Assembly (NCBI GenBank): GCA_004555535.1
Contig: SFHU01000004.1
Span: 1 to 50,122 of the forward strand
Direction: 5' to 3'
Origin: Clostridiales bacterium
GTDB lineage: Bacteria; Bacillota; Clostridia; Christensenellales; Aristaeellaceae
DNA: 50,122 bases
A program made the position numbers and the translations under genes. Every line of letters starts with the position of its first letter. The stretch's first letter is position 1. Shown one piece after another: positions 1 to 13,567 of this stretch. Below the pieces are notes generated by a model. That model searched no databases. It was not told where the DNA came from and saw nothing but the letters and a program-made list of their open reading frames with translations.

Positions 1-2
1 CC

Positions 3-345
3 ATCGGCCAGCGCAAGGGGCTGGGGATTGCGGCAGAGAAGCCTTTGTATGTGGTAGGGCTTGATGCGGCGCACAATCAGGTCATTGCAGGTGACAATCA
101 GGAGGTTTTTGGCAAGGGCATAGTAGTGGAAAGCCTGAACTGGGTTGCTATCCCTGAGCTGCGGGAGCCCATGGAGGCAGGTGTCAAGATTCGCTACGGG
201 GCCGGGGAAGCGGAGGCTGTGCTGGTGCCTCAGGCAGATGGCACGGTACAGGTGGAGTTTGCTGCGCCTCAGAGGGCCATTACCCCGGGGCAGTCAGCGG
301 TATTTTACGTTGGCAGCGATGTTTTGGGCGGCGGCATCATCAGGC
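3..345 (+). CDS. mnmA: tRNA-specific 2-thiouridylase MnmA, C-terminal fragment
   Basis: MnmA thiolates U34 of glutamate, glutamine and lysine tRNAs in the cytoplasm. The frame is open from the window edge and begins with the family's IGQRKGLGI signature, followed by the C-terminal beta-barrel up to YVGSDVLGGGII, which is almost the natural end of the protein. After that the frame runs on to a stop at 593, but those residues are antisense tsaD sequence and not MnmA. The 5' part lies outside the window. Its GC content is clearly lower than the tsaD DNA that follows, so it probably comes from another genome or genomic region. The identification is strong; whether the junction is biological is doubtful. 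Confidence 0.85.
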
Positions 346-1270
346 GGATGCCCGCCTTCTGGCACTTGTCGTTCATCGTGTTGCGCAATCCGGAGTTGCT
401 CGCCACGCCGCCCGCCAGCGCCATGACCTTTGCGCCCGTCTCCTTCGCGGCGAGAACGGCCTTGTCGCTCAGCAGCTCGACGGCGGCATATTGGAAGCTC
501 GCCGCGATGTCGGCGGCGGGCACCTCCTGCCCGCTCTGGCGCAGCTTGTGGACGGCGTTGATCAGCGCCGTCTTGAGCCCGGAAAAGCTGTAGTCGTAGC
601 GGCCCGGGGTCTGCACGTGCGGCAGCCTCAGCGCGTGGGGATTGCCCTCGCGGCTGAGCTTGTCCAGCAGCGGCCCGCCGGGATAGGGCAGGCCGAGCAC
701 GCGCGCCGCCTTGTCAAACGCCTCGCCCGCCGCGTCGTCCATCGTCTGGCCCAGCAGCGTATAAACGCCGTAATCCTCGACGCGCACGATGTGCGAATGC
801 CCGCCTGAGGCGACCAGGCAGACAAACGGCGGCGTGAGCTCCGGATGGGCGACGTAGTTCGCGCTGACGTGCCCCTCGATATGGTTGACGGGGATGAGCG
901 GCTTGTCCGCCGCGTAGGCCAGCGCCTTGGCCGCCGACACCCCGATGAGCAGCGCGCCGACCAGCCCCGGGCCATAGGTCACGGCGACGGCGTCGATCTG
1001 CGCAAGCGTCATGCCCGCCTTCTTGAGCGCCTCCTCGACAACGGGGTCGACGCTCTCCACGTGCTTGCGCGAGGCGATTTCCGGCACGACGCCGCCGTAC
1101 ATCGCGTGCAGCGGGATCTGCGAGGAGATCACCGAGGAGAGCACCTCGCGCCCGTCACGCACGACGGCGGCCGCCGTCTCGTCGCAGCTCGATTCAATCG
1201 CCAGGATCGTCGCATGGCCCGCGGCCTGCAGGCGCTGTGTCTGCTCTCTGGCGCTCTGTTCGTATTTCAT
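305..1270 (-). CDS. tsaD: tRNA N6-threonylcarbamoyltransferase TsaD, C-terminally truncated
   Basis: TsaD transfers the threonylcarbamoyl group to A37 of ANN-decoding tRNAs together with TsaB and TsaE. The protein shows the family opening ILAIESSCDETAAAVV, the metal-binding HIEGH motif (HxxxH), the ASGGHSHI segment and GGVASNSGLR near the end. Family similarity stops at GIRLMMPPPK; the conserved tail that should follow (KLCTDN, containing a metal-ligand Asp) is absent and is replaced by five unrelated residues before a stop. About 20 C-terminal residues are therefore missing and the encoded protein should be inactive, unless the junction is an assembly error. The start overlaps the end of the upstream DUF1461 gene by four bases (ATGA), so the two are translationally coupled. 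Confidence 0.9.
   Translation of the reverse strand: MKYEQSAREQTQRLQAAGHATILAIESSCDETAAAVVRDGREVLSSVISSQIPLHAMYGGVVPEIASRKHVESVDPVVEEALKKAGMTLAQIDAVAVTYGPGLVGALLIGVSAAKALAYAADKPLIPVNHIEGHVSANYVAHPELTPPFVCLVASGGHSHIVRVEDYGVYTLLGQTMDDAAGEAFDKAARVLGLPYPGGPLLDKLSREGNPHALRLPHVQTPGRYDYSFSGLKTALINAVHKLRQSGQEVPAADIAASFQYAAVELLSDKAVLAAKETGAKVMALAGGVASNSGLRNTMNDKCQKAGIRLMMPPPKTSLPT
323..340. other. Chimeric junction between mnmA and tsaD
   Basis: The stretch TTGGGCGGCGGCATCAT (324-340) serves at once as the MnmA codons for LGGGII on the plus strand and the TsaD codons for MMPPP on the minus strand. To its left only MnmA is recognisable, to its right only TsaD, and both proteins lose family similarity exactly here. 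Base composition changes at the same place. A shared stretch of about 17 bases is what a mis-joined assembly, or a microhomology-mediated rearrangement, would leave. Confidence 0.7.
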
Positions 1271-2010
1271 GCTTTGTCTTCCTCCGCGAGGTGGCGGCGG
1301 ATCATGCCGCCCACCAGACCTTCAATCGCGATCAGCAGCGCGCCGACCGCCGCAAACAGCCGCAGCGCGCCCAGCGCCGCATCCGCCGCCGCGCGCTCAA
1401 AGAGCGCCTGGGGCATCATACGGATGAGCACGTCCGTTTCAGGATTCATCAGCCAGAGGTCGTTTGAAAACAGCAGCTCATGCGCGCCGGTAAACAGCCG
1501 CGCAAAGCCCTGCCCGCGCAAAAACGCGGCGAGCAGCAGCCCACCGGCGAGCAGCGCGCCCAGACCCGCGGCCACGCCCAGCAGCAGCGTTTTCCTGCGC
1601 TTTGTGAGCCTCGCGCCCGTCCAGGCGATGACGACCGCCAGCGCGGCGGCCAGCGAAAAGCAGACCTTCGATGCGCTTTTAAGCCGCAGCATCAGGTCGC
1701 GCACGTCGCGCAGATGCGCCTGCTCGCGCGCGTTCAGGGACTCAAGCGCAAAGTCGGCCTCCGCCCGGCCCATGCCCTCCGCGATCTGCTGCGCCAGCGC
1801 CTCCTGCGCCTGCGCGTCAAGGCCGATTGCCGTGGTGATCTCCTCCTGTGAGGACAGGCCCATCGTCTCCCGGACGGTTTCACGCGAGCGCGCCCCGTAG
1901 AGCGACGCGTCGCGCGACAGCCCCGACACGGCGCCGCAGAGCGCGCCCGCCGCCGCGAGCACGACCGTCAGCGCCGCGAGCAGGCCGGTGATTCCCTTCA
2001 AACGGCTCAT
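1267..2010 (-). CDS. Integral membrane protein of the TIGR01906 / DUF1461 family
   Basis: This 247-residue protein has an N-terminal membrane segment (about residues 7-29), a charged extracytoplasmic region, two closely spaced membrane segments in the middle (about 112-160) and a last one near 215-238. Between them lies the family signature: HELLFSNDLWLMNPETDVLI, followed by a proline-containing segment ending in a phenylalanine-rich turn. That arrangement matches TIGR01906/DUF1461, a clostridial and lactobacillar membrane family of unknown biochemical role. The gene lies between prfB and tsaD and overlaps tsaD by four bases. No function can be assigned from the sequence. Confidence 0.75.
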   Translation of the reverse strand: MSRLKGITGLLAALTVVLAAAGALCGAVSGLSRDASLYGARSRETVRETMGLSSQEEITTAIGLDAQAQEALAQQIAEGMGRAEADFALESLNAREQAHLRDVRDLMLRLKSASKVCFSLAAALAVVIAWTGARLTKRRKTLLLGVAAGLGALLAGGLLLAAFLRGQGFARLFTGAHELLFSNDLWLMNPETDVLIRMMPQALFERAAADAALGALRLFAAVGALLIAIEGLVGGMIRRHLAEEDKA

Positions 2011-2097
2011 GCCGCTCCCCCCTTCAACGCCGAAAGGCCCCGGGCCGCCGCGCGGCCCGAAAGCGATCGGGCCGCGGCAACAGCGCCGGAGCGTTCC

Positions 2098-3199
2098 TTA
2101 TTGCATCTGCAGATAGGCCGTGATGAAGCCGTCGAGCTCGCCGTCCATGACGGCGCTGACGTTGCTCGTCTCGTAGCCCGTGCGGTGGTCCTTGACCATC
2201 GAGTAGGGATGGAAGACGTAGGAGCGGATCTGGCTGCCCCATTCGATCTTCTTCATCTCGCCCTTGATGTCGGCCATCTTCTCCTCGCGCTCGCGCTCGC
2301 GCAGCTCCAGCAGCTTGGCGCGCAGCATGCGGATACAGTTCTCGCGGTTGTGCACCTGGTCGCGGCTGGTCTGGCTGGAGACGACGATGCCGGTCGGGAA
2401 GTGCGTCATGCGCACGGCCGAGCTCGTCTTGTTGACGTTCTGTCCGCCCGCGCCGCTGGCGTGGTAGGTATCCACGCGCACGTCCTTCATGTCGATCTCG
2501 ATTTCGCCGTCGTCGTCCTCGATGATCGGGGAGACATCCAGCGAGGAGAACGACGTCTGGCGGCGGGCGTTCGCGTCAAACGGGCTGATGCGCACGAGGC
2601 GGTGAACGCCCTTCTCGCTGCGCAGGAAGCCGTAGGCGTTGTCGCCGTCGACCTCAAAGGTCACGGACTTGAGGCCCGCCTCGTCGCCGTCGAGCATATC
2701 GATCAGCTTGACGGTGAAGCCGTGGCGCTCGCAGTAGCGCGTGTACATGCGGTAGAGCATGAGCGTCCAGTCCTGCGCCTCGGTTCCGCCCGCGCCCGCG
2801 TGCAGCGAAAGATAGCAGTTGTTGCTGTCGTAGTCGCCGCGCAGCAGGCTCTCGAGCTTGAGCTCCTGCAGGTCGCCCTGCAGCTTTTTGATTTCCTCGC
2901 CCGCCTCGGTCAGGAGGTCCTGATCCTCCATCTCCTCGGCAAGCTCCAGCGTCGCTTCCACGTCGTCCGCCCGCGAGATCAGCTTGTTGTAATGCTCCAG
3001 CTTGTTCTCGGCGAGGCGAACCTTCCGGCTAACCTCGGTTGAGCGCTTGAGGTCATTCCAGAAATCCGGCTCGTTCATCGTCTCGTGCAGCTCAAGGAGC
3101 TGCTCCTTCAGGCCGGCGACGTTAAAGTGACTCACCTGCCTCAACAATGCTCTCGCGGATTTGCGCCAGCTGCTGGCTGTACAGGTCCAGTTCGATCAC
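2098..3199 (-). CDS. prfB: Peptide chain release factor 2, with programmed +1 frameshift
   Basis: RF2 terminates translation at UGA and UAA. The main frame has the specificity tripeptide SPF (ISPFDANARR) and the catalytic GGQ loop (SGAGGQNVNK). It has no proper start of its own. The true start is a GTG at 3199, preceded by AGGATGTGA. The short upstream frame encodes 25 residues starting V(M)IELDLYSQQLAQ and ending EAGESL, then a TAA at 3124-3122. A +1 slip at CTT (3127-3125) joins it to NVAGLKEQ in the main frame. This is the classical RF2 autoregulatory arrangement, except that the classical codon is TGA. Coordinates cover both frames; the product is about 366 residues. Confidence 0.93.
3121..3137 (-). 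promoter_or_regulatory. prfB programmed frameshift site with TAA stop
   Basis: On the minus strand the order is AGGTGAG, TCA, CTT, TAA, C. A Shine-Dalgarno-like AGGTGAG sits three bases before the slippery CTT codon, the same spacing as in the well-known E. coli signal (AGGGGG, TAT, CTT, TGA, C). Ribosomes pausing at the stop slip forward one base and continue as AAC (Asn). In the usual signal TGA C yields Asp. Only the stop codon differs. Confidence 0.85.
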
Positions 3200-3273
3200 G
3201 TTGATTCACATCCTTTTATACTGGTCGTTGATGAAACGGGGAAAACCTCCCCGGGGTTGATGATGGGATGATC

Positions 3274-3339
3274 TTGGGGCTGCCGCCCCAAACCCTGCCT
3301 GAGGGATTTCGTCCCTCAGACCCCTTCTTCGCTTCGCGG
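3274..3339. repeat. GC-hairpin intergenic repeat, copy 1
   Basis: Two back-to-back hairpins (TTGGGGC tgcc GCCCCAA at 3274-3291 and TGAGGGA tttcg TCCCTCA at 3300-3318) are followed by CCCCTTCTTCGCTTCGCGG. The same plan of GGGGC/GCCCC hairpin, second hairpin, then GACCCC and a CTTCGCTTCGCG tail recurs at 16456-16533 and 23938-23997. It lies between the secA stop and the prfB start. There is no T run, so a classical terminator is unlikely. Confidence 0.65.
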
Positions 3340-3353
3340 CGGCTGAAAGAGCA

Positions 3354-6116
<2,763 letters not shown>

Positions 6117-6180
6117 TTCAGTCCTCCAAACCGCGGCGCGGGCCCGGCGAAGTCCCTGCCCGCACAGCCGCATCTTGTCT

Positions 6181-6209
6181 ATTATATCATTCCCGTCCTG
6201 AATGATCAA
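6181..6209 (-). promoter_or_regulatory. Candidate sigma-A promoter for secA (proximal)
   Basis: Minus strand: -35 TTGATC (6209-6204), 17-base spacer, -10 TATAAT (6186-6181), 65 bases before the secA start. Close to consensus. Confidence 0.7.
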
Positions 6210-6270
6210 CCGTTTCGGGCGGGATGGGAAAAATGGCATCTATCGTCAGCCATAAGCACCCATTTTGCTT

Positions 6271-6299
6271 ATTGTAGCACGAGCGTCCTGAAAATACAA
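6271..6299 (-). promoter_or_regulatory. Candidate sigma-A promoter for secA (distal)
   Basis: Minus strand: TTGTAT (6299-6294), 17-base spacer, TACAAT (6276-6271). It lies just after the terminator of the preceding gene, a sensible place for a second secA promoter. Confidence 0.5.
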
Positions 6300-6306
6300 C
6301 GAAAGA

Positions 6307-6332
6307 ATCGGAGCGGGTCATCCCGCTCCGAT
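6307..6332 (-). terminator. Terminator of the glnN-glmS operon
   Basis: An 11-base perfect stem (ATCGGAGCGGG / CCCGCTCCGAT) with a four-base loop lies seven bases after the last gene of the operon. On the minus strand it is followed by TCTTTCGTTG, a weak T tract. Confidence 0.65.
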
Positions 6333-6338
6333 CCCGTT

Positions 6339-7925
6339 TTATTGCCCCCCGCCGATGAGCGCGCGCATCTCGTCCACGCTCTCGTAGCCGTAGACGTAAT
6401 AGCTCCAGCCGACCAGCTCGCCGACGAGATGCCCTTCGTCAAGCAGCGGCGCATCCGCCTGGTTTTCGATCTCGTCGACCAGCAGGAAGACCCGGCCCTG
6501 CGGATCCCGCGTCAAATGCGACGCCTCCTGCAGCATCGTATGCAGCTTCATGCTCGTCCATTCCGCCTCGCCCCTGTCGCTGAGCACCCACATCTCGATC
6601 TGCCCGTCGCTCGCCTCCGTCAGCAGATTGGCGTTCCAGAAGGTCGCATAGCCCTGCGTGTAGCCGTTTTCAAGCAGCCAGTCCGCCGCCATCTCGTAGT
6701 TGACCTCGCCCTGCGTGTAATCATAGCGCATGGCGCAGGTCGTCTGGAACAGGAAGCAGCCGGCCAGAAGCGCCCAGGCGCCCCTGCGCAGCGTGCTGTT
6801 GACGCAAAGCCCGCGCTCCAGCGCCGCCGCGAGCACCAGAATCAGCAGCAGGATGCCGATAAAGAAATAGCGCGTCATGTACTGGCTCAGCAGCACGTTG
6901 AGCACCATGCCCAGCGCAATCGCCAGCACGGCGGTCAGCAGCAGCAGCCTGTGCTCCGCCGGCAGATCGCCAAAGCTGCGCGCCAGAACCACGCACGAGA
7001 GCGCGACAGCGACCGTCAGCGCCAGAGCGACGAGGCAGGCCACGCCCTGCGGCGAAAAGAACGGCGCGTTCGCGCGATACCCGAACGACTGCACAATGCC
7101 GTCGAACTGATGCCAGAAATCGTCGAGCCGGAATTCCGTGAAGACCATGTCCCCATAGGTGGCATACTGATAGACCCGGCTGAGCCCCTTCATGTTGGCC
7201 AGATATCCGGCCCCGGCGGCCAGCGCCGTCAGCACTCCGGCGGCGCCCAGGCGCACAGCCTGCGTATGCACGGCCTCGCGGCAGCGCGCACGGCGCCTCA
7301 TCTCGCCCGCAGCCAGCAGCGCGCCCGCCGCCGCTGCGGGGACGATAAAGCTCGTCAGCATCCGCACGCCGTTCAGCCCGCCGAGCAGGCCGAGGAGGAC
7401 GAGCAGCGCCGTGCTGCCCTTCCCCCTGCGCAGCCCCACGCGCGACACTCTGCACAGAAGGCCCAGCATCACGAGCGTCAGCACGAAGTGCATCGAGTAA
7501 TAGCACTCATACAGGATGATATAGGCATAGGGCTGGCTGAAGGGCAGCATGAAGACGGCCGTCAGCCAGGGCGCGCAGCGGCGCAGCCCCAGCCCGCCAA
7601 GCGCGTAGAGCATCGCCGCCGCGATGAGCAGCATCACGATCGCGATGGCAAACGTCCGCGCCGCATGCCAGGAGCCGGGAAACAGCAGCAACCCCAGCTG
7701 ATATAGCGGCACGGGGCTGAGCAGGCGCAGCTCGGAGGAATACAGCCAGTTCCGGGAGAGCAGCGCGCCCTCGCGGTTGAGCAGCGAGGCGAGCACCATC
7801 TCGCTCGCGTCGTCCGCGTTGAGGTTGTGCATGCCGCAGCGCGCGATAAACGCCACGGACAGCGCATAAGCCGCCGCCAAAACGAGCCAGGGCAGCGCGC
7901 GGGCAATCGCCTCTCTCTTCTTCAT
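6339..7925 (-). CDS. Multi-pass membrane protein, GT-C-like, paralogue A
   Basis: A 528-residue protein with roughly eleven hydrophobic segments and a soluble C-terminal domain of about 110 residues. It is a clear paralogue of the gene at 9865-11463: both share HNLxAD followed by SEM in the first outside loop, then LLSRxWxYSxELRxxSPVPLxQLGLLLFP, and in the C-terminal domain ENGYTQGxATFWNA. An acidic first outside loop followed by many membrane segments and a soluble end domain resembles GT-C glycosyltransferases that use lipid-linked sugars, but no defining motif was found, so this is inference. It is the last gene of the glnN operon, 31 bases after glmS. Confidence 0.75.
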   Translation of the reverse strand: MKKREAIARALPWLVLAAAYALSVAFIARCGMHNLNADDASEMVLASLLNREGALLSRNWLYSSELRLLSPVPLYQLGLLLFPGSWHAARTFAIAIVMLLIAAAMLYALGGLGLRRCAPWLTAVFMLPFSQPYAYIILYECYYSMHFVLTLVMLGLLCRVSRVGLRRGKGSTALLVLLGLLGGLNGVRMLTSFIVPAAAAGALLAAGEMRRRARCREAVHTQAVRLGAAGVLTALAAGAGYLANMKGLSRVYQYATYGDMVFTEFRLDDFWHQFDGIVQSFGYRANAPFFSPQGVACLVALALTVAVALSCVVLARSFGDLPAEHRLLLLTAVLAIALGMVLNVLLSQYMTRYFFIGILLLILVLAAALERGLCVNSTLRRGAWALLAGCFLFQTTCAMRYDYTQGEVNYEMAADWLLENGYTQGYATFWNANLLTEASDGQIEMWVLSDRGEAEWTSMKLHTMLQEASHLTRDPQGRVFLLVDEIENQADAPLLDEGHLVGELVGWSYYVYGYESVDEMRALIGGGQ

Positions 7926-7956
7926 AGGCTTCTCCTTGTTTTTCCCTCGTGCCGCC

Positions 7957-9843
7957 TTATTCCACCGTCACGCTCTTGGCGAGGTTCCTCGGCTTGTCGA
8001 CGTCCAGGCCCTTCGCGCAGCTGATGTAGTAGGCCAGCAGCTGCAGCGGCACGACCGCCAGCGACGTCGCAAACAGCGGATCCGTGCGCGGCACGTAGAC
8101 GGTAAAGTTGACCGTATCCTCGATAGCGTACTGTCCGTAGGTCGTCAGGCCGAAGAGATACGCGCCGCGGCTGCGCACCTCGACCAGGTTGGAGACGACC
8201 TTTTCAAACAGCTCCGGCTGCGTCGCCACACCCACGACCATCACGCCCTCCTCGACGAGGCTGATCGTGCCATGCTTGAGCTCGCCGGCGGCGTAGGCCT
8301 CCGAGTGGATGTAGCTGATCTCCTTGAGCTTGAGGCTGCCCTCCAGGCTGATGGCGTAGTCGAGCCCGCGGCCGATGAAGAAGACGTCCTTGCTCGCGGC
8401 CATCTTGTTGGCGAACCATTGCAGCCGCTCCTTGTCCCCGAGGATGCGCTCGATCTTCTCCGGCAGCGCGAGCAGCTCGCCGATGAGCGCCTGCTCCCGC
8501 GCCGCGTCGATGCTCCCGCGCACGGCGGCGAGCTTTACGGCCAGCAGATACAGCGCCGCGAGCTGGGTCGAATAGGCCTTCGTCGTCGCCACGGAGATCT
8601 CCGGCCCCGCCCAGGTGTACATGACCGCGTCGGCCTCGCGCGCGATCGAGGAGCCGACGACGTTGACGACCGCCAGCGTGCGCACGCCGCGCTCTTTGCA
8701 CAGGCGCAGCGCCGCGAGGCTGTCGGCCGTCTCGCCGCTCTGGCTGACGATGACGGCGAGGCAGTTTTCCGCGAGAATCGGGTCGCGGTAGCGGAATTCG
8801 CTGGCCAGCTCGACCTCGCAGGGCACGCGGGAAAGCTTCTCGATCACATAGCGCTCCGCCATGCCGACGTGGTAGGCCGAGCCGCAGCCGATGAGCAGGA
8901 TGCGCGAGACGGCGCGCAGGTCGTCGTCCGTGAGGCTCGTCTCGCTCAGGTCGATGCTGCGCGTGCCGTCCTCCGCCTCCTTGATGCGCGGGGAGAGCGT
9001 GTCGCGCACGGCGCGCGGCTGCTCGTGAATCTCCTTCATCATGAAATGCTCGTAGCCGTCCTTCTCGGCGGCGGCGGCATCCCAGCGGATCTCCGCGACG
9101 GGCTTTTCGATCTCCTCGCAGTCGATGTTGTAGACGTGCATCTCCTCACGCGTCAGGCAGGCGATTTCGAGGTTGTCGATGTAGACGACCTTTCTCGTGT
9201 ATTGCAGCACGGCGGGCACGTCGGAGGCGATCATGTGCCCCTCCATTTCGCCCTCGCAGCAGCCCAGGATCAGCGGGCTGTCCTTGCGCGCGGCGTAGAT
9301 CACCCCCGGCTGGTCGCCGAAGAGGATGCCCAGCGCATAGCTGCCGCGCACGCGGATCATCATGTCGCGGATGGCGCCAAGCGCGCGCTCCCGCGGGGAG
9401 AGGCTGCTCCTGCCCGGCTCCGTGTAATAGCTGTCCAGCAGCAGCGCGGCGGCCTCGGTGTCCGTCTGCGTCCTGAAGGCGTAGCCCTTGCGCCTGAGCA
9501 TGTCCTTGATGTCCTGATAATTCTCGATGATGCCGTTATGCACGACGACGACGCGCTTTTCCTTCGAATAGTGCGGATGCGCGTTGACGGCGCTGGGCTC
9601 TCCGTGCGTCGCCCAGCGCGTGTGGCCGATGCCGCAGCAGCCGCGCACGGCGTTGCCGGAATCGGTCATCTGCATCAGGTTGCGCAGCCGTCCCTTCGCC
9701 TTGACGACCTCCACATGCTCGCTGTTTTCGTCCCGCACGGCGATGCCCGCCGAGTCGTATCCTCTGTATTCGAGCTTGCTCAGCCCCTCAAGCAGGATCG
9801 GCGCCGCCTGGCGAACGCCGACATAGCCCACAATTCCGCACAT
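7957..9843 (-). CDS. glmS: Glutamine-fructose-6-phosphate aminotransferase (isomerizing)
   Basis: GlmS makes glucosamine-6-phosphate from fructose-6-phosphate and glutamine, the first committed step to UDP-GlcNAc. The product begins MCGIVGYVG, giving the catalytic N-terminal Cys after Met removal. The glutaminase domain (about 1-240) has the HTRWATHGEPS and HNGIIENY segments. Two SIS domains follow, with CGSAYHVGMAERYVIE, SQSGETADS and TTKAYSTQ, and the protein ends with the conserved DKPRNLAKSVTVE. Length is 628 residues, slightly long. It lies only 21 bases from the gene before it, leaving no room for a glmS ribozyme, so control is probably at the operon promoter upstream of the glutamine synthetase. 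Confidence 0.98.
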   Translation of the reverse strand: MCGIVGYVGVRQAAPILLEGLSKLEYRGYDSAGIAVRDENSEHVEVVKAKGRLRNLMQMTDSGNAVRGCCGIGHTRWATHGEPSAVNAHPHYSKEKRVVVVHNGIIENYQDIKDMLRRKGYAFRTQTDTEAAALLLDSYYTEPGRSSLSPRERALGAIRDMMIRVRGSYALGILFGDQPGVIYAARKDSPLILGCCEGEMEGHMIASDVPAVLQYTRKVVYIDNLEIACLTREEMHVYNIDCEEIEKPVAEIRWDAAAAEKDGYEHFMMKEIHEQPRAVRDTLSPRIKEAEDGTRSIDLSETSLTDDDLRAVSRILLIGCGSAYHVGMAERYVIEKLSRVPCEVELASEFRYRDPILAENCLAVIVSQSGETADSLAALRLCKERGVRTLAVVNVVGSSIAREADAVMYTWAGPEISVATTKAYSTQLAALYLLAVKLAAVRGSIDAAREQALIGELLALPEKIERILGDKERLQWFANKMAASKDVFFIGRGLDYAISLEGSLKLKEISYIHSEAYAAGELKHGTISLVEEGVMVVGVATQPELFEKVVSNLVEVRSRGAYLFGLTTYGQYAIEDTVNFTVYVPRTDPLFATSLAVVPLQLLAYYISCAKGLDVDKPRNLAKSVTVE

Positions 9844-9864
9844 CGTTTTTGTCTCCTTTTCGGA

Positions 9865-11463
9865 TTATTGTTTCGCGTTTGCCGCGGAGCGCAGCGCCTC
9901 GTCATCCTCATAGAGATAGATACTGCCCGCCTCCGTCCGGCAGGCCAGCCGTCCGTCATCCGCATAGGGCACGCCCTGTGCCAGCTCCTCGTCCGTCAGC
10001 AGCACAAAGACCTCGCCCTCCAGAGCGCCGCTTTCTGCCCTTTCCACGTTCGCCTTCTCCTGGAGGAAGCGAAGCATCGTCAGCGACTTGTAATCGTCCT
10101 GCCAATACGGGTCCGGCATCGTGTACACAGTGATCGCGCCGTTGGTGGCCTCCGTCAGCGTCGCCGCGTTCCAGAAGGTCGCAAAGCCCTGCGTATAGCC
10201 GTTCTGGAGGAGCCAGCCGGCCGCCTTCTCATAGGGCGCCTCGCCCATCCGCTGGTCCTGTCTCAGGCAGATTCCCGCCTCCAGCGCGAAGACCGCCGCA
10301 ATCGCCAGCGGCACGGCGGCGCGCAGCATGCGGTTTTTGCATGCCGTGCCCTGCCACGCGAGCAGCAGCATGACCACCAGCATCAGCAGGCCGGGCAGAT
10401 AATAGCGCACGAAGTAGTTGCCCGTCAGCACGTTGACCATCATGCCCAGCGCCACGGAAAAGACCGTGAAAACCAGCAGCATGCCGTTTTCCGCGCTCAG
10501 CCTGCCCTCCCGGCGCCTGCGCAGCAGCACCCAGAGCGCCAGCGCGCACAGCCCCATCATCGCAAACCCCAGCAGGCTTGCGACGCCGCGCGCGGAAAAG
10601 AGCCGGCTCGACGCGCGGCAGCCGAAAAACTCCGCAATGCCCGTCAGCTGCGCGAAGACCACGTCCGACGACGGCATGCTCAGCGCGATCCCGCTGTAAT
10701 GGTCATAATCAAACAGCCGGGTCAGCACCTTCTCATTGAACACATAGCCCGCCGCCGTCGCCGCGAAAATCACCGCCGCCGCGCTCAGCCTCGGGGACAG
10801 CCCGCTGCGCAGCGCCTGCGCGATCCGTTCCTCCCGCCTCAGCGCGTCAAACAGCTCCAACGCGCAGGCGCCCGCCAGCGGCAGCGCCAGAAACAGCATC
10901 ATCCGGATGCCGCCCATACCGCCCCAGAGGCTCAGCAGCGCGATCACGGCCAGCCGCGCGATCCGCCGCCTCGATTCCTCCATCCCCAGCACGAGCCCCA
11001 GCAGCACGAACACCAGCATCAGATAGACCGAATAGCCGCCGTTCTGAAAGCCGACATACGCATAGACCTGCGAAAACGGCATCGTCAGAATCGCCGCCAT
11101 CAGCACGCCGGAGGCGCCCATGCGCGCCTTGCGGGCAAAATACAGAAACGACGCGACGATTCCCGCGAGCATGATCCCCGTCGCCACGGTGCGCGCCGCC
11201 TGCCAGTCCTCCGGAAAGAGCAGCAGCCCCAGCTGAAACAGCGGAACCGGGCTGACCACCCGCAGCTCCGTGGAATAATACCACGACCGGCTCAGCAGCG
11301 TGCCCTCCTCATTCTGCAGGCGGGCCAGCAGCATTTCGCTGGACATGTCCGCATCCAGATTGTGCGCGCCAAACGCCGCAAACATGCCCAGGGAAACCGC
11401 AAACGAGAGCACAAGCACGGCAACCGCCAGCGCGTATTCAAGGCTCCTTCCGCCTCTCTCCAT
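9865..11463 (-). CDS. Multi-pass membrane protein, GT-C-like, paralogue B
   Basis: About 532 residues with some eleven membrane segments and a soluble C-terminal domain. It shares the first-loop motif HNLDADMSSEM and the segment LLSRSWYYSTELRVVSPVPL with the gene at 6339-7925, and the C-terminal ENGYTQGFATFWNAATLTEA. The start is uncertain. ATG at 11463 lies just past the glutamine synthetase stop; ATGs at 11472 and 11490 overlap that gene, and none has a strong ribosome site, so coupling to upstream translation is likely. Function is unknown; GT-C-like transfer of a sugar or modification of a surface polymer is a guess from topology and from its place between glnN and glmS. Confidence 0.75.
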   Translation of the reverse strand: MERGGRSLEYALAVAVLVLSFAVSLGMFAAFGAHNLDADMSSEMLLARLQNEEGTLLSRSWYYSTELRVVSPVPLFQLGLLLFPEDWQAARTVATGIMLAGIVASFLYFARKARMGASGVLMAAILTMPFSQVYAYVGFQNGGYSVYLMLVFVLLGLVLGMEESRRRIARLAVIALLSLWGGMGGIRMMLFLALPLAGACALELFDALRREERIAQALRSGLSPRLSAAAVIFAATAAGYVFNEKVLTRLFDYDHYSGIALSMPSSDVVFAQLTGIAEFFGCRASSRLFSARGVASLLGFAMMGLCALALWVLLRRRREGRLSAENGMLLVFTVFSVALGMMVNVLTGNYFVRYYLPGLLMLVVMLLLAWQGTACKNRMLRAAVPLAIAAVFALEAGICLRQDQRMGEAPYEKAAGWLLQNGYTQGFATFWNAATLTEATNGAITVYTMPDPYWQDDYKSLTMLRFLQEKANVERAESGALEGEVFVLLTDEELAQGVPYADDGRLACRTEAGSIYLYEDDEALRSAANAKQ

Positions 11464-11464
11464 C

Positions 11465-13567
<2,103 letters not shown>

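Noticed and set aside
9844..9864. A glmS ribozyme ahead of glmS
   Set aside because: Only 21 bases separate glmS from the previous gene; the ribozyme needs well over 100.
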